Shown here in pieces: positions 5,342-7,287 of a stretch of 7,287 nt of DNA (the first letter of the stretch is position 1; each line of letters begins with the position of its first letter). The notes beneath the pieces were generated by a model. The model was not told where the DNA came from. It did not search any database and saw only the letters and a program-made list of their open reading frames with translations. The DNA is from an archaeon (GTDB taxonomy: Archaea > Thermoproteota > Nitrososphaeria > Nitrososphaerales > JACAEJ01): contig JACGUK010000051.1 of assembly GCA_024256265.1 (NCBI GenBank), positions 1 through 7,287 of the forward strand. Direction: 5' to 3'. Both the position numbers and the translations under genes were made by a program.

Positions 5342-5545
5342 ATGACTGAGACTAAAAGAGGGACAAAGTTTTGCCCTCGATGTGGTTCAACAGATATCTT
5401 TTGGGCTTCTGGTCTTCTTCAATTATGGGGTCTTTGGGACTGCAGGGAATGTGGTTATCATGGTGCATTCATAATTGAAGATGGAGAATTAGCAATGAAA
5501 ATTAGAGAAGATTATTTAAAGGAAATTCAAAAGAATGAAGATTGA
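5342..5545 (+). CDS. Small archaeal zinc-ribbon protein
   Basis: A 67-residue protein with one zinc ribbon: CPRCGS at 11-16 and CRECGY at 34-39, separated by the hydrophobic DIFWASGLLQLWGLWD. The rest, GAFIIEDGELAMKIREDYLK, is a strand and charged helix. Small proteins with this CPxCGSxDIxW...LWxCRxCGYxG pattern are widespread in archaea and have no assigned function; nucleic-acid or protein binding is a guess from the ribbon fold. The ATG is the only good start. A weak TATA-like element (cattaaatc, about 5303-5310) would give a leader of roughly 8 bases, and no Shine-Dalgarno sequence is seen. A T-run at 5554-5559 shortly after the stop could end transcription before the JAMM gene, which begins 60 bp later on the same strand. 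Confidence 0.8.
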   Translation: MTETKRGTKFCPRCGSTDIFWASGLLQLWGLWDCRECGYHGAFIIEDGELAMKIREDYLKEIQKNED

Positions 5546-5553
5546 CATCTGAA

Positions 5554-5559
5554 TTTTTT
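5554..5559 (+). terminator. T-tract after the zinc-ribbon gene
   Basis: A run of six T residues lies 8 bp after the zinc-ribbon stop, with no hairpin in front. A plain U-tract can terminate archaeal transcription, so this may separate the zinc-ribbon gene from the JAMM gene. Confidence 0.3.
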
Positions 5560-5605
5560 CTCAAGACTTGTAAAGATGTAAAAATAAATAGAGCCTTTTG
5601 ATTCA

Positions 5606-6001
5606 ATGATCTTACCAATGGTCAAGAAGATTACCTTCAAAGCCTCGGTAATAGATAGCCTCTTGAGCTATGCTAAGAACTTTCACCCAAATGAAGGTAT
5701 ACTTCTTCTTAGAGGAAAGATAGGTAAGGATGAAATCATAGTGAAGGAAATCGTAATCCCTCCTCTTGCTACACATGGTAAAAGCTTCTCAAGCTTCCCC
5801 CTTCATATGCTCCCTCTAGATTTATCCATAGTTGGCGTAGCTCATTCACATCCATCTGGAGTATTAAAACCGTCTTTGGAAGATTTGAATCACTTCTATG
5901 GCAGAATAATGGTCATAATAGCCTATCCTTATAGTTCTGAAAAGGATATAGCGGTATTTGATCGTGAAGGGAACATGATAAAATACTCGATTATTCCTTA
6001 G
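5606..6001 (+). CDS. JAMM/MPN+ zinc metalloprotease (Rpn11-like isopeptidase family)
   Basis: The 131-residue protein is a stand-alone JAMM (JAB1/MPN+) domain. The full active-site set is visible: E30 in NEGILLLRG, then H80 and H82 in AHSHPSGVLKPSLEDL, with S90 and D93, i.e. HxHx7Sx2D exactly. Known JAMM proteins remove ubiquitin or ubiquitin-like tags (Rpn11, AMSH, archaeal HvJAMM1), or cleave sulfur-carrier precursors; bacterial RadC is a DNA-associated relative. Nothing in the window encodes a ubiquitin-like protein or E1, so the substrate is open. An in-frame ATG at 5618 would give MVKKITFKAS and remove four residues; the AT-rich stretch 5579-5591 is a possible TATA element but does not decide between them. 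The stop TAG shares its G with the GTG of the radical SAM gene, so the two are translationally coupled or at least cotranscribed. Confidence 0.88.
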   Translation: MILPMVKKITFKASVIDSLLSYAKNFHPNEGILLLRGKIGKDEIIVKEIVIPPLATHGKSFSSFPLHMLPLDLSIVGVAHSHPSGVLKPSLEDLNHFYGRIMVIIAYPYSSEKDIAVFDREGNMIKYSIIP

Positions 6002-7113
6002 TGATTCAAATGGTTAATGCTAAATACAAAATTTACAAACCTAGGAAAATTTTAAACGTTTACAAGCATTGTGATGGTGGATGGTTCTGGAACAAATATT
6101 CAGCAAACCCCTATATTGGCTGTCATTATGGCTGTCTTTATTGTTATGAGTGGGATAGAAAATATAACCCCTATGATGATCCAGAGGATTTTGATAAGAT
6201 TATTCAGATAAAAGAGAATGCTTCAGAATTATTAAGAAAAGAATTAAGGGATAAGCCAATAGATATAATCTCTATTGGAGATTGGCAACCAGTAGAAGCT
6301 AAGTATGGGCTTTCAAGAGAGATGCTTAAAGTAATCCTTGATCTAGGCTTTCCAGTATTCATAAACGAGAAATCGCCTTTTGTTTTGAGAGATTTAGATT
6401 TGATAAAGAAAATCAATGATAAATCTTATGCAAACATCGGATTTTCAATAATTACTACAAAGGATGATGATATAAGGAGAATCTTTGAGCCAAAAGCACC
6501 CACAATTCTATCAAGGTTCGAGGCTATGAAAAGGTTTTCAAAAGAAGGAATATTGACTGGAATAGTGTTCATGCCCATTCTCCCATACATTTACGATAAT
6601 GATGAAAATTTGGAGGAAGTTATAAAAAAGACTAAAGAGTTTGGTGGTAGCTATGTGCTAGATGCAAGTCTTACCCTTTGGGGATACTGTAAGAAAAAAT
6701 TCTATCAGACTTTAGAAGAATTTAACCCAAATTTGATCCCTAAATATGAAAAATTATACTCTGATGAGAGAGTTATAAGAGATTATTACAAAGAAATCCA
6801 TAGAAAAGTATTAGAACTCTGTAAGAGGTATGAGGTCTTAAACTATATTCCAAGACCTATAAAATTTTATCCTGAAAATATTAGGTTGAATAAAGAGGTA
6901 GCAGGTATGCTTTACTTAAAGGCAAGAGAATTTCAATTAAGCGGGGAAAATCAATACAAAGAATGGGCATACAGAAAGGCAGCATGGACAATCGATGAAT
7001 TAGAGAAAGATATAAGAGAGATTTATGAGGAGAAGGGCGAGAAAGGTTTGTTAGAAATTCCTTTCATTGGCAGGAAATTGGCTGAAGAGATTAAAGAATT
7101 GATAAAAACATGA
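6001..7113 (+). CDS. Radical SAM protein, SplB-like 'DNA repair photolyase' (COG1533), with C-terminal PolX-type HhH domain
   Basis: The 370-residue protein has two parts. Residues 1 to about 300 are a radical SAM barrel of the SplB/COG1533 type. SANPYIGCHYGCLYCYEWD carries CxxxCxxC (C41, C45, C48) for the 4Fe-4S cluster, and ISIGDWQPVEAKYGLSREML, FINEKS, GFSIITTKDDDIRRIFEPKA, SRFEAMKRFSKEGI and GIVFMPILPYIYD follow in the order usual for the family. Residues about 317-370, AYRKAAWTIDELEKDI and LLEIPFIGRKLAEEIKELI, look like the helix-hairpin-helix (HhH_8) module at the N-terminus of family X DNA polymerases, which binds DNA. COG1533 proteins are annotated by likeness to spore photoproduct lyase; the reaction here is unknown. 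GTG 6001 overlaps the JAMM stop by one base; ATG 6010 (MVNAKYKIYK) is an equally possible start eight bases after it. No separate promoter is visible. Confidence 0.85.
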   Translation: MIQMVNAKYKIYKPRKILNVYKHCDGGWFWNKYSANPYIGCHYGCLYCYEWDRKYNPYDDPEDFDKIIQIKENASELLRKELRDKPIDIISIGDWQPVEAKYGLSREMLKVILDLGFPVFINEKSPFVLRDLDLIKKINDKSYANIGFSIITTKDDDIRRIFEPKAPTILSRFEAMKRFSKEGILTGIVFMPILPYIYDNDENLEEVIKKTKEFGGSYVLDASLTLWGYCKKKFYQTLEEFNPNLIPKYEKLYSDERVIRDYYKEIHRKVLELCKRYEVLNYIPRPIKFYPENIRLNKEVAGMLYLKAREFQLSGENQYKEWAYRKAAWTIDELEKDIREIYEEKGEKGLLEIPFIGRKLAEEIKELIKT

Positions 7114-7193
7114 AGATAAATTTGATACCTAACTCTCGTCCTCTCTTCAGAAGGTTTCCAGTTGAAAAAAGTTGCAACAGGTATCGCCATTAA

Positions 7194-7210
7194 ATCTTCC
7201 TCCTTTTTCT
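7194..7210 (+). terminator. Pyrimidine-rich possible terminator after the radical SAM gene
   Basis: The run atcttcctcctttttct, about 80 bp after the radical SAM stop, is the only T-rich tract between that gene and the window end. It could serve as a U-rich terminator on the plus strand. Read on the minus strand, the same bases contain AGGAGG, a Shine-Dalgarno-like motif. Confidence 0.25.
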
Positions 7211-7253
7211 CATTGGTATTTGTATTGCTCCCCACCTCGGGGCTACACCAATG
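7211..7253. other. Long imperfect hairpin near the right end
   Basis: Three nested stems can be drawn: CATTGG (7211-7216) with CCAATG (7248-7253), TGTA (7221-7224) with TACA (7244-7247), and CCCC (7230-7233) with GGGG (7239-7242) closing an ACCTC loop. Fourteen base pairs in 43 bases is more structure than its AT-rich surroundings show. It could be a structured RNA, the end of a transcript coming from the right, or a mobile-element end; the window stops too soon to tell. Apart from this and the pyrimidine tract, 7114-7287 shows no supported gene. Confidence 0.35.
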
Positions 7254-7287
7254 AATGGGGCGCATTACTGCTTAAGCCTGATGTGAG

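Noticed and set aside
6204..6416. 70-codon minus-strand open frame
   Set aside because: It is antisense to the conserved middle of the radical SAM gene and has no recognisable motif.
7160..7182. CRISPR array
   Set aside because: Only one repeat-like unit is seen, with no regular spacing and no cas gene.
7023..7265. 80-codon minus-strand frame as a full gene from ATG 7265
   Set aside because: Its last 30 codons are antisense to the radical SAM HhH domain and the product has no known similarity. Only the internal SD/ATG at 7190 is unusual, and it is reported as a finding, not as a gene.
7114..7287. IS200/IS605 right end or TnpB-associated guide RNA
   Set aside because: The hairpin and orientation would fit, but no transposase or TnpB motif is visible in the few codons present, so it cannot be supported.

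Overview
The window looks like an AT-rich archaeal chromosome segment, most probably from the TACK side of the Archaea (Bathyarchaeia- or Thaumarchaeota-like). The indications are an ESCRT-III/CdvB-type division protein, a SOSS-B/Sulfolobus-type single-OB SSB, a bifunctional NAD(P)HX repair enzyme, a JAMM isopeptidase, and TATA boxes placed about 26 bp before several start codons (leaderless transcription). No rRNA, tRNA or CRISPR array is visible. The lineage is inferred from protein families, not measured.

Layout. Bases 1-501 (+) are the 3' part of a Cys-rich DUF2284 protein that enters from the left. Bases 555-851 (+) encode a minimal OB-fold ssDNA-binding protein with a clear TATA box. 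A minus-strand block follows, read from right to left: the NAD(P)HX epimerase/dehydratase (4281-2749), an M50/S2P-type membrane metalloprotease (2699-2079), an ESCRT-III-like protein (1871-1221) and a small two-CxxC protein (1115-918). Between the protease and the ESCRT-III gene lies a short plus-strand ORF broken by a one-base shift in an A-run (1939-2098).

Bases 4282-4881 contain no intact gene. They hold the remains of a RelB/RelE-like toxin-antitoxin pair: an antitoxin whose promoter-proximal start is out of frame with its body, and a toxin with an internal deletion and frame changes. A 14-bp direct repeat lies at either side, and a possible H-type pseudoknot follows.

The right part is on the plus strand: a DUF3303-like small protein (4882-5196) followed by a hairpin terminator, a zinc-ribbon protein (5342-5545), a JAMM/MPN+ metalloprotease (5606-6001), and a radical SAM protein of the SplB/COG1533 'DNA repair photolyase' family (6001-7113). 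The JAMM and radical SAM genes overlap by one base, and the radical SAM protein carries a C-terminal helix-hairpin-helix domain like the N-terminal domain of family X DNA polymerases. This pair is the most interesting part of the window. It recalls bacterial RadC, in which HhH and JAB/JAMM domains are fused, and suggests an undescribed nucleic-acid repair or processing module. The last 170 bases have no convincing gene but contain a long imperfect hairpin and a strong Shine-Dalgarno/ATG pair on the minus strand.
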